NCBI GenBank assembly: GCA_026770595.1
Contig: MU633549.1
Coordinates: forward strand, 59,179 to 74,208
Source: Ochromonadaceae sp. CCMP2298
Taxonomy: Eukaryota; Sar; Synurophyceae; Ochromonadales; Ochromonadaceae
Direction: 5' to 3'
DNA: 15,030 nucleotides
Part shown: piece after piece, positions 8,076 through 14,973 of the stretch
Numbering within the stretch: position 1 is the first letter of the stretch
How the letters are laid out: each line of letters begins with the position of its first letter
The notes under the pieces: generated by a model
The model's input: the letters and a program-made list of their open reading frames with translations, nothing else
What the model was told of the DNA's origin: nothing
Database searches by the model: none
Program-made: the position numbers and the translations under genes

Positions 8076-9271
8076 AAAGCACACCTGACAACTTTAAAAG
8101 CCGTGAATTTTTAACGCAGCACATTAGCGACACGTTAGCGTTTTATGAGCCAAATATTGACGATGAACACGGTGGTTTTTACCAAAACTTTTCTGATAAC
8201 GGTGAGGTATTTGATAAACACACTCGCCACTTAGTAAGCTCTACTCGTTTTGTATTTAACTATGCACGCGCGTATCAAACCTTTAATGACGAAAAGTATC
8301 TTAATCGTGTTAAATCGGGGATTGAGTTTATTCGTAAGCATCACCTTGTTGAGCAAACAGGTGGCTACAACTGGTTATTAAAAGTTGAAAACGCTCAAGC
8401 TACCGTGCTTGATAACACCAATCATTGCTATGGCTTTGCATTTGTTATTTTAGCGTACAGCTGGGCATACCGTGTGGGCGTTACAGAGGCGCGCGAATAC
8501 CTAAACGATACATTTCAAACAATGGAAACACATTTTTGGGATGCAAAAGCCGGTTTATATAAAGATCAGCATAACAGTGACTTCACAACATGTGATTCAT
8601 ACCGCGGCCAAAACGCCAACATGCACACCTGCGAAGCACTTATTGCCGCCTATGAAGCCACAAAAGACGAAATATTTTTAAACCGTGCGCTCACACTTGC
8701 CGACAACATGGTTAATCGCCAAGCTAATTTAATGGGTGGGCTAATTTGGGAGCATTACGATATAAATTGGCAGGTCGATTTAGAGTACAACAAAGACGAT
8801 CCTAAAAATTTATTTCGTCCGTGGGGCTTTCAATCTGGACATCAAACAGAGTGGTCAAAACTGCTTATGTTTTTAAATAAGCATAAGCCACAAAAATGGC
8901 TTATTGAACGCGCTCAAGCCTTATTTGATAACTCAATAAATGTAGCGTGGGATAAAAAACACGGCGGTATTTGCTACGGCTTTGCCCCTGATAAAACTAT
9001 TTGCGATGACGATAAATACTTTTGGGTGCAAGCCGAAACTCTGTGTTGTGCCGCGTATCTTTATCAAGCAACAGGGGATGAAAAATATCAGCAATGGTAT
9101 GACAAAATTTGGCAGTATTCGTGGCAGCATTTGGTCGATCATAAATACGGAGCCTGGTTTAGAATTTTAACCGCTGACAATAAAAAAATAGACACGATGA
9201 AAAGCCCAATAGGTAAAACTGATTACCATACAATGGGTGCCTGTTTTGATGTGCTCGAACTATTAAAGTAA
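8072..9271 (+). CDS. AGE-family mannose isomerase / sugar epimerase (YihS-like)
   Basis: Cytoplasmic (alpha/alpha)6-barrel enzyme of 399 residues in the N-acylglucosamine 2-epimerase superfamily, closest by motif to aldose-ketose isomerases such as YihS and bacterial D-mannose isomerases. Diagnostic stretches are RHLVSSTRFVFNYARAY at 52-68, RGQNANMHTCEAL at 178-190, RPWGFQSGHQTEW at 249-261, DKYFWVQAETL at 314-324 and KTDYHTMGACFDVL at 382-395. H185, H257 and H386 sit where YihS has its active-site histidines, and R59 aligns with its substrate arginine. The start overlaps the fructokinase stop (ATGA) and has AGGAG upstream. The probable reaction is mannose to fructose, which fits a mannosylglycerate substrate. 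Mannose-glucose 2-epimerisation is the main alternative. It is the last gene of the operon; its terminator 40 bp downstream has been interrupted by an IS4-like element. Confidence 0.88.
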   Translation: MKSTPDNFKSREFLTQHISDTLAFYEPNIDDEHGGFYQNFSDNGEVFDKHTRHLVSSTRFVFNYARAYQTFNDEKYLNRVKSGIEFIRKHHLVEQTGGYNWLLKVENAQATVLDNTNHCYGFAFVILAYSWAYRVGVTEAREYLNDTFQTMETHFWDAKAGLYKDQHNSDFTTCDSYRGQNANMHTCEALIAAYEATKDEIFLNRALTLADNMVNRQANLMGGLIWEHYDINWQVDLEYNKDDPKNLFRPWGFQSGHQTEWSKLLMFLNKHKPQKWLIERAQALFDNSINVAWDKKHGGICYGFAPDKTICDDDKYFWVQAETLCCAAYLYQATGDEKYQQWYDKIWQYSWQHLVDHKYGAWFRILTADNKKIDTMKSPIGKTDYHTMGACFDVLELLK

Positions 9272-9311
9272 CTATGTAGTTATAACTTTTACAGTATTGT
9301 GTAGACCTTTT

Positions 9312-9326
9312 AACCGCCAGTTTGGC
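9312..9326 (+). terminator. Left half of the operon terminator, split by the IS
   Basis: AACCGCCAGTTTGGC is the left part of a hairpin whose right part is GCCAGTTTGGCGGTT followed by a T run at 10722-10743. Removing the IS and one 11-bp repeat gives AACCGCCAGTTTGGCGGTT plus T8: an 8-bp stem, 3-nt loop and T tract, a strong intrinsic terminator 40 bp past the isomerase stop. As it stands, this copy keeps only the inner 4-bp stem GCCA/TGGC and has no T tract. Confidence 0.75.
9316..9326 (+). repeat. Target-site duplication, left copy
   Basis: GCCAGTTTGGC here recurs exactly at 10722-10732 in direct orientation, immediately outside the two IS ends. Eleven base pairs fits the 10-13 bp duplications typical of IS4 elements. 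The repeat is itself symmetric (GCCA-GTT-TGGC), being the centre of the interrupted terminator. Confidence 0.88.
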
Positions 9327-9383
9327 TAACACCGATCAGTTAAGGTATTTTTGATCGGTTGACCGATCTTTTGGTTGCTTCAC

Positions 9384-9420
9384 AATACCCTTATCATCTT
9401 TTGATTATGAGGGTATTTTT
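9384..9420 (+). promoter_or_regulatory. Stem-loop covering the transposase ribosome-binding site
   Basis: AATACCCT at 9384-9391 pairs perfectly with AGGGTATT at 9410-9417, and the stem can extend inward with a G-T pair and further A-T pairs. The 3' arm includes most of the GAGGG ribosome site (9409-9413) of the ATG at 9421, and the stem runs into TTTTT. Read-through RNA could therefore hide the ribosome site or terminate, a known way for IS elements to block activation by outside transcription. Confidence 0.5.
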
Positions 9421-10116
9421 ATGCTTAGTCATTGGTTACTTGATACGGATATATTCGCCACTCCTGACTCTTTATCTACATTTCAGAAACATATCCCTCT
9501 TGAGTGGATTTCTAATGTGCTCGAACAGACCGATAAAGCAAGTATTCGCAAACGTAAGTTACCTGCTGAGCTTGTCGTCTGGCTTATCATTGCAATGGGT
9601 CTTTTTCGCGACCGCTCTATTAGTGACGTTGTTGAGAAGTTAGATTTAACACTCACTGATACCCTGGGCGATACGGTTGCTCCAAGTGCTATTCCTCAAG
9701 CGAGACAGCGCCTGAGTAGCGACCCCCTCCAAGCCTTATTTCACCTATGTGCGGCCCATTGGACACAAGAAGAAGATGCTGATGATACGTGGTATGGACT
9801 CCGGTTATTTTCTGTCGATGGAACGCAATTTCGTGCACCTGATACACCTGCTCTTGCTGAGCACTTTCACTATATTAAGCACAGTAAAAACCGTCATACA
9901 GAATATCCTATTGTACGCCTATGCGCCTTAAGCTCCTTGCGTAGCCGGTTGATACACCACGTTGCCTTCGGGCCCAGTTATCAAGGTGAGGTGAACTACG
10001 CAAAGCAGTTATTTAGTCATGTAAGTGATAACAGTCTAACTATTTTTGACCGATGTTATCTCAGCGCTGAGCTACTGATTAATTGGCGTAAGCAACACGC
10101 AATACACCGTCATTGA
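9421..10116 (+). pseudogene. IS4-family transposase, N-terminal part (frame-broken)
   Basis: This 231-codon open frame holds the N-terminal region and the first two catalytic residues of an IS4-type DDE transposase: D133 in LFSVDGTQFRAPD and D210 in LTIFDRCYLSAELLINWR. GAGGG lies 7 nt before the ATG. Homology runs to about NWRK (residue 224), after which seven unrelated residues precede a TGA. The continuing transposase is read in the next frame from about 10091. IS4 transposases usually have an HWL-type segment between these points; it is missing from both frames, so a short deletion of 3n+2 bases is more likely than a single-base slip. The protein lacks the catalytic glutamate and cannot be active. 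Confidence 0.88.
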
Positions 10117-10708
10117 ATCTCACTCTGAGCATGACTTCAAAGTAGAGATGAGTGTATCTGCGCATGCCAGAAGACAAGACCCTTCGCTTCCTGAGTGCTG
10201 GCAGGCCAGACTGGTTCTTTATCCTGAGCCAATGGGGCCTGGAAAAATAAAAGGTCTGCTGTGCTCTTTGGATGATAAACAGGCTTTTGGTGCGCAGGCC
10301 ATTCTTGATGTCTATTTCGAACGCTGGGAAATTGAAAATAGCTATGGAGAAATAAAACACCAGATGCTTGAGGATAGTATTCTTTTGCGTAGTCAGACTG
10401 TAGATGGAGTCAATCAAGAGCTATGGGGTATATTGCTAGCCTACAATTTAATTCGAGTAGAGATAAGTCGAATAGCCAAAGAGGCTAAAGTCTCCCCGCT
10501 GAGAATTAGTTTTGTCATGGCTTTGCGGGATATACAGGATGAGATACTCTGGTGTGCCATCGCTTCGCCAGGTTCAATTCCAAAGAAATTAAGGGCAATG
10601 CGAGAACGAGTGAAACGTTATATTCTTCCAGAAAAAAGAAAACGGCCCAAAAGTAGGACCGTTCGAATTTCAAAAACTCGGTACACCATTAAGTCAAAGC
10701 ATGCTTAA
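10091..10708 (+). pseudogene. IS4-family transposase, C-terminal part (frame-broken)
   Basis: In frame 2 transposase homology resumes at about 10091 with NTQYTVIES. The first ATG in this frame is at 10148, giving a 186-codon open frame that is unlikely to be made on its own. It carries the IS4 YREK signature Y-(2)-R-(3)-E-(6)-K in DVYFERWEIENSYGEIKHQ. Counting from the ATG at 10148, these are Y56, R59, the catalytic E63 and K70. The C-terminus is basic (KRYILPEKRKRPKSR), as in the family. The stop at 10706-10708 lies within the right inverted repeat. Both halves together are about 429 codons, against roughly 442 in IS4. Confidence 0.88.
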
Positions 10709-10721
10709 CTGAATGGCGTTA

Positions 10722-10743
10722 GCCAGTTTGGCGGTTTTTTTCT
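10722..10743 (+). terminator. Right half of the split terminator, with the T tract and second target duplication
   Basis: GCCAGTTTGGC (10722-10732) is the second copy of the target duplication and is followed by GGTTTTTTTTC. It keeps the 4-bp stem GCCA/TGGC and the U run, but the outer AACC arm stayed on the left of the IS. Termination here should be weaker than at the uninterrupted site. Confidence 0.7.
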
Positions 10744-10753
10744 TAAGTGTTAG

Positions 10754-11233
10754 CCCATTTTTAAAAATACAATTCCAAAAATCTCTAACTACTTACTTAT
10801 TTACGATATAGATAACTTTAAAAACATTAACGATATCTATGGTCGTTTAGTAGGTAATAGCGTTTTAAGTGAATTTACCAATATACTAAAAAATTAAATG
10901 CCAAATAGCTCTCTAATTGCACGATGGGGAGGTGTAGAGTTTACTGTTATTTTATCAGGCACCTCCATAACCGATGCGATGGCACAAGCCAATGAGCTAA
11001 AAGAGTATGTGGGCACTCATCCAATTGCAAATATATCTCTTACTATCAGTATAGGTTTAGCCCCTATTCAAACGGGTGATACTGTACTAAATATATTGGA
11101 ACGGGCTGATAAAGCACTATACGAAGCTAAAAATAATGGCCGTAATTTAGTCTGTTGTAGCGATAATAAAGTTTGTAACCTTGGGGTGAACGCTTCACCC
11201 CTTAACTTTATTGTCTCTACACATAACGCCTAA
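10754..11233 (+). pseudogene. Remnant of a GGDEF-domain diguanylate cyclase
   Basis: One frame runs from 10754, with a single in-frame TAA at 10895-10897, to the stop at 11231-11233. Before the TAA it encodes YDIDNFKNINDIYGRLVGN, the first GGDEF-domain signature. After it come ARWGGVEF, SIGLAPIQTG and ERADKALYEAKNNGRN, the later signatures in correct order. The active-site motif reads GGVEF, losing a metal-binding acidic residue, and GD is GN near 10862. The LTGLPNR start of the domain and everything upstream are absent, as the frame closes at a TAG just after the terminator. An ATG directly after the stop opens 111 codons, but these cover only two thirds of the domain. The fragment should make no c-di-GMP. 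Its stop overlaps the convergent flavoprotein gene. Confidence 0.8.
11183..11201. terminator. Hairpin between convergent genes, possible weak terminator
   Basis: GGGGTGAA-cgc-TTCACCCC is a perfect 8-bp stem with a 3-nt loop, within the last codons of the GGDEF remnant and about 30 bp beyond the flavoprotein stop. The stem is strong, but only scattered Ts follow on + (TTAACTTTATT) and no U run follows on -. It may still terminate one or both convergent transcripts. Confidence 0.45.
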
Positions 11234-12414
11234 GCGTACTGCCCACAAGCAAATCCACAGCTCCAAGCATACTGGAAATTGTAGCCCCCAAGCCAGCCCG
11301 TTACGTCAGTTACTTCGCCTATAAAGTATAGGCCTTTAGCTTTTTTAGCTTCAAAGGTTTTTGAGCTCAACTCGTCGGTATCTACACCGCCCAATGTTAC
11401 TTCTGCTGTTCTATAACCTTCTGTGCCATTGGGTTTAATTTGCCACGCATGAATGTAATTTACTAACTCATCTATTTGGGCATGTGTAAGCTGATTAATA
11501 TTACAATCTGGTATCGCTTTGCTTTCGTGCAGTATTTCTATAAAGCGTTTAGGTAAAATAGTCGAAAGGCTGTTTTTTAACGACTTTTGGGCTTGTGTTT
11601 CACGCCAATCAGCAAGTTGTTGCCTTAAATCAATTTCAGGTAGCAGGTTTATAGTGACAGCCTGCCCTGCTCGCCAAAATGAGCTTATTTGCAATATTGC
11701 AGGGCCCGATAACCCTCGGTGAGTAAAGAGGATATTTTCTTTAAATACGGTGCCGTCTTCGCTTGAAACTTCACATGGAATACTAATTCCCGAAAGCCCT
11801 TCAAAACGCTCTTTATCATGCTGATGCAGAGTAAACGGCACAAGTGCAGCCATAGTTGGTAACACGCTTAAGCCAAACTGCTCTGCAATTTTATAACCTA
11901 TTGGTGTAGCCCCTAGTTTTGGCATGGTTAAGCCACCTGATGCTATAACTAACGACTCACAGCTCAAGGTTTCTTGCTCTGTGGTAACGCTATAGCCGGT
12001 TTCGGTTTTTGATACACTGATCACTTCACTGCGTAGCTTTATATTTACTCCGGCCCACTCACATTCTGTTAGTAAAATATCAACAATGTCTTGTGCATTG
12101 TTATCGCAAAAAAGCTGGCCTAGTGTTTTATGGTGATACGCCAAGCCATGTCTGTCCACCAGCTCAATAAAGTCATGCTGTGTATAACGACTTAAGCATG
12201 ATTTAACAAAATGAGAGTTTGTGCATAAGTAGTTATCCGGGGTTGCATTTTCATTTGTAAAATTGCAACGCCCACCACCACTTATTAAAATTTTACGACC
12301 TGGTTTTTTCCCCATATCAAGTACTGTAACGCTTCGGCCACGGTATCCAGCTTGCGCTGCACACATTAATCCTGCTGCTCCCGCACCTATTACAATTACA
12401 TCTACTTGGGTCAT
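11230..12414 (-). CDS. FAD-dependent oxidoreductase, HI0933/YhiN (BaiN-like) family
   Basis: Cytoplasmic flavoprotein of 394 residues, the family's usual size. The N-terminus has the dinucleotide-binding fold VDVIVIGAGAAGLMCA at 4-19. This is followed by the family hallmark GKKPGRKILISGGGRCNFTN near 35-54, a second FAD contact region SLVIASGGLTMPKLGATPIG near 153-172, and the closing GLYFIGEVTDVTGWLGGYNFQYAWSCGFA near 363-391. Members are conserved but mostly uncharacterised; a role in bile-acid reduction applies to some gut relatives only. The ATG at 12414 has a modest GAG upstream. It converges with the GGDEF remnant and diverges from the protease, with no functional tie visible to either. 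The physiological substrate is unknown. Confidence 0.9.
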   Translation of the reverse strand: MTQVDVIVIGAGAAGLMCAAQAGYRGRSVTVLDMGKKPGRKILISGGGRCNFTNENATPDNYLCTNSHFVKSCLSRYTQHDFIELVDRHGLAYHHKTLGQLFCDNNAQDIVDILLTECEWAGVNIKLRSEVISVSKTETGYSVTTEQETLSCESLVIASGGLTMPKLGATPIGYKIAEQFGLSVLPTMAALVPFTLHQHDKERFEGLSGISIPCEVSSEDGTVFKENILFTHRGLSGPAILQISSFWRAGQAVTINLLPEIDLRQQLADWRETQAQKSLKNSLSTILPKRFIEILHESKAIPDCNINQLTHAQIDELVNYIHAWQIKPNGTEGYRTAEVTLGGVDTDELSSKTFEAKKAKGLYFIGEVTDVTGWLGGYNFQYAWSCGFACGQYA

Positions 12415-12742
12415 TTATTTATCTCATTAAAAAATTTGCTCGATTATAGCAAAGTTTAATAGCTAACAACGCAGCATTTGAATTATTAGTAATAACACAA
12501 CAAAAACACATCAGTAATAAGTAGGGAATAATTACCCTCACAATAAAACAACCCTTTATGCTTATTTTTAATTTATATGACAAATACTAAACAACGAGTA
12601 AACCGCTAAAAACCTGGGTTATAACTAAATGAAAGAGGTACATAATAAATTGATATTTTAACCTAGTTAACAGATCGTTTACTTTTGTTCCCGCATCGTG
12701 ATCTTATATCACGAAATAATAAATAAAAATCTAGGGATAATT
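12415..12742. promoter_or_regulatory. 328-bp AT-rich divergent intergenic region
   Basis: It separates the flavoprotein and protease genes and must hold both promoters. It is very AT-rich with no coding frame I would accept. Apart from the 19-bp palindrome near the protease start I see only short symmetric pieces, such as AGGG-N8-CCCT near 12523-12538. I could not choose a single convincing -35/-10 pair. Confidence 0.4.
12696..12714. promoter_or_regulatory. 19-bp palindrome, putative operator of the protease gene
   Basis: TCGTGATcttatATCACGA has two perfect 7-bp arms and a 5-bp centre, and ends 28 bp before the protease ATG. TATAT/TTATAT inside it could serve as a -10 box, which would place a dimeric repressor over the promoter. 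As RNA it would instead be a small hairpin ahead of the ribosome site. The regulator is not identifiable. Confidence 0.45.
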
Positions 12743-14869
12743 ATGACAACTAGTAAAACTTTTAAAAGATGCGCAATTGCAATTACAGTTAGTACGCTTT
12801 TTGCAGCAACATCTGGCATGGCTCAATCAGTTTCAAGTTCAATGGCTGAAACATCGGCTAAACTACAAAGCCAAGGCAGTTTCGAAACTCAGTTCATTAT
12901 TAAATATAAAAATAATAACGAAATGGCGAGCTTTTCAACTGCTGACGCAAGCCCGTCTAGCATGAAAAAGCGCGCACAAAGCTTTGTTAAAAACTTCGCT
13001 TCTAAAAAAGGCAAAGTAAAAGCAAAATACATTCGTGCAATGGCACTTAATAACCATCACGTAATGCGTGCTGATAAAAAATTAAGTACAGCAGAAGCGC
13101 AAGAATTTATGCAAGAAATGGTTGATTCAGGCAATGTTGAATACATTGAAGTGGATCAAATGTTAAAGCCGTTTTCAACTCCTAACGATCCACGCTTTGA
13201 TGACCAATGGCACTACTACGAGCAAGCCGGTGGTTTAAACTTACCTACTGCATGGGATACCGCAACGGGTAGCGGTGTAGTTGTAGCAGTACTAGATACG
13301 GGTTACCGCCCACATGCCGATTTAAATGCTAACATTTTACCGGGTTACGATATGATCTCTAACCTATCGGTAGCTAACGATGGCGGTGGTCGCGATAGCG
13401 ATGCACGTGATCCTGGTGATGCAGTTGCTGCGAATGAATGTGGCACTAACGGTGCACAAAACTCTAGCTGGCACGGCACGCACGTAGCCGGCACAGTTGC
13501 TGCGGTAACCAATAACGGTGAAGGTGTTGCAGGCGTAGCTTATAACGCAAAAGTAGTGCCTGTTCGTGTACTTGGTAAGTGTGGTGGTTTAACCTCTGAT
13601 ATTGCAGATGGTATTATTTGGGCATCTGGCGGAAGTGTTTCAGGCATTCCTGCCAACTCAAACCCTGCAGATGTAATAAACATGAGTTTAGGCGGCAGCG
13701 GTTCATGTAGCTCTACAACTCAAAATGCAATTAACACCGCGCGTAGTAACGGCACTGTGGTAGTTATTGCTGCAGGTAACGATAACGATAACTCAGCAAA
13801 CTACAACCCAGGTAACTGTAATGGTGTAGTAAACGTAGCATCAGTAGGTCGTAATGGCGGTCGAGCTTATTACTCAAACTACGGTAGCAATATTGATGTT
13901 GCAGCACCGGGTGGCGCGCAAAGTTTTGCAAACGACTCTGAAGGTGTTCTATCAACTTACAATTCAGGTTCGTCTACACCTTCAAGCGACAGCTACGGTT
14001 ATTCGCAAGGTACATCAATGGCTGCGCCTCACGTAGCAGGTGTTGCGGCACTTATTAAGCAAGCAAAACCAGATGCAACGCCTGACGAAATAGAAAGTAT
14101 TTTAAAATCAACAACCCGTTCATTCCCTGCTACATGTACTAGCTGTGGTACGGGTATTGTTGATGCAGCCGCAGCTGTTGCAGCAGCAAGTGGCGGCACT
14201 ACTCCGCCTACAGGCGGTGATAGCGAGCTTATTAATGGTGAAGCTAAAACAGGTTTAAGTGGGGCTGCAAATGCACAAGCGTTTTACACTATGACCGTAC
14301 CAAGCGGTGCAACTAACGTAACATTCACTATGAGTGGTGGTACTGGTGATGCTGATTTATACGTACGTGCGGGCAGTAAACCTACAACTACTACCTATGA
14401 CTGTCGCCCTTATAAAGGCGGTAATAGCGAAGAGTGTTCTATTGATAACCCTACTGCGGGAACTTACCACGTAATGCTTAACGGCTACTCTGCGTATTCA
14501 GCTGTGAGCTTGGTAGGTAATATTACTGGTGGTTCATCGTCTGGTGGCGGTACAGGCACTCCACAAGCTGGCGGCGGCACTATAAGCGATGTGACAGCCA
14601 ATACTGGTCAGTGGAAACATTACACGTTAGATGTACCTGCAGGAATGAGTACGTTTACAGTAACAACGTCGGGTGGAAGTGGCGATGCAGACTTATTTGT
14701 AAAATATGGCAGCCAACCAACAACCACTACGTACGATTGTCGCCCTTATAAAAATGGCAACGCAGAAACATGTACATTTACCAATCCACAAGCAGGTACT
14801 TGGCACTTGAGTGTTAACGCTTATAGCACTTTCTCTGGTTTAACACTTAGCGGACAATACCAACCGTAA
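12743..14869 (+). CDS. Secreted subtilisin-family (S8) serine protease with two C-terminal PPC domains
   Basis: Extracellular endopeptidase precursor of 708 residues. Order: signal peptide about 1-27, I9-like propeptide about 47-142, S8 catalytic domain about 165-480, then PPC domains about 495-595 and 612-708 joined by Gly/Ser-rich linkers. The triad is D185 (AVLDTGYRPH), H244 (SSWHGTHVAGT) and S425 (GTSMAAPHVAG), with oxyanion N346 (AAGNDND). The start at 12743 is preferred over 12698: AGGGA precedes it and the signal peptide begins there, whereas 12698 adds 15 residues and lies inside a palindrome. The two PPC domains are close copies sharing TTTTYDCRPYK and a conserved cysteine pair (C554/C565 and C666/C677). 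PPC domains of this kind are usually trimmed in maturation or help bind insoluble substrate. Likely exported by Sec and type II secretion. It has its own terminator and stands alone. Confidence 0.95.
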   Translation: MTTSKTFKRCAIAITVSTLFAATSGMAQSVSSSMAETSAKLQSQGSFETQFIIKYKNNNEMASFSTADASPSSMKKRAQSFVKNFASKKGKVKAKYIRAMALNNHHVMRADKKLSTAEAQEFMQEMVDSGNVEYIEVDQMLKPFSTPNDPRFDDQWHYYEQAGGLNLPTAWDTATGSGVVVAVLDTGYRPHADLNANILPGYDMISNLSVANDGGGRDSDARDPGDAVAANECGTNGAQNSSWHGTHVAGTVAAVTNNGEGVAGVAYNAKVVPVRVLGKCGGLTSDIADGIIWASGGSVSGIPANSNPADVINMSLGGSGSCSSTTQNAINTARSNGTVVVIAAGNDNDNSANYNPGNCNGVVNVASVGRNGGRAYYSNYGSNIDVAAPGGAQSFANDSEGVLSTYNSGSSTPSSDSYGYSQGTSMAAPHVAGVAALIKQAKPDATPDEIESILKSTTRSFPATCTSCGTGIVDAAAAVAAASGGTTPPTGGDSELINGEAKTGLSGAANAQAFYTMTVPSGATNVTFTMSGGTGDADLYVRAGSKPTTTTYDCRPYKGGNSEECSIDNPTAGTYHVMLNGYSAYSAVSLVGNITGGSSSGGGTGTPQAGGGTISDVTANTGQWKHYTLDVPAGMSTFTVTTSGGSGDADLFVKYGSQPTTTTYDCRPYKNGNAETCTFTNPQAGTWHLSVNAYSTFSGLTLSGQYQP

Positions 14870-14890
14870 TTTAAAGTTTGAGCCGTAAAT

Positions 14891-14923
14891 AAAAAACCGA
14901 TGTTGTTTCCAACATCGGTTTTT
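14891..14923. terminator. Bidirectional intrinsic terminator after the protease
   Basis: CCGATGTTG-tttc-CAACATCGG is a perfect 9-bp stem with a 4-nt loop. It is flanked by A6 on the left and T5 on the right, which extend the pairing to 14 bp and give a U run in either direction. It starts 21 bp past the protease stop and can also serve the leftward gene at the window's end. Confidence 0.9.
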
Positions 14924-14973
14924 AAATAGTAAGTAGCTGATTAATTAAAGCTAGAACCTACACTTTATTACTG

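Larger units (their letters stand above)
9327..10721 (+). mobile_element. IS4-family insertion sequence, 1395 bp, transposase broken
   Basis: Bounded on both sides by the 11-bp duplication. The left end TAACACCGATCAGTTAAG and the reversed right end TAACGCCATTCAGTTAAG match at 15 of 18 positions and resemble the ends I recall for E. coli IS4. The right inverted repeat overlaps the 3' end of the transposase gene. The left end also carries the palindrome GATCGGT-TG-ACCGATC (9353-9368) and three GATC sites, which in some related elements allow Dam control; that role is inferred here. IS4 itself is about 1426 bp, so this copy is slightly short, in keeping with an internal deletion in the transposase. 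Transposition in cis is unlikely, though a related transposase could act on the ends. Confidence 0.9.

Noticed and set aside
636-9170. Short open frames antisense to or overlapping the sugar genes (for example 636-821 +, 4015-4221 +, 6192-6404 -, 7541-7816 -, 8933-9142 -)
   Set aside because: They lie wholly within well-supported genes in other frames, with no ribosome sites or family features.
9312-10736. A 25-30 bp terminal inverted repeat running outward to AACCGCC at both ends
   Set aside because: The outer matching is caused by the palindromic terminator flanking the element; the 11-bp direct repeat fixes the true ends at 9327 and 10721.
10898-11233. An independent small GGDEF protein starting at ATG 10898
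   Set aside because: It begins in mid-domain directly after an in-frame stop, lacks the first signature, and has GGVEF at the active site; it is part of a pseudogene.
12696-12714. CRP/cAMP site upstream of the protease
   Set aside because: The GTGA and TCAC half-sites are 7 bp apart, not the 6 bp of the CRP consensus, and the outer bases are C/G rather than T/A.
12698-12742. Upstream ATG of the protease at 12698
   Set aside because: It sits inside the palindrome, has no ribosome site, and would place 15 residues before a normal signal peptide.
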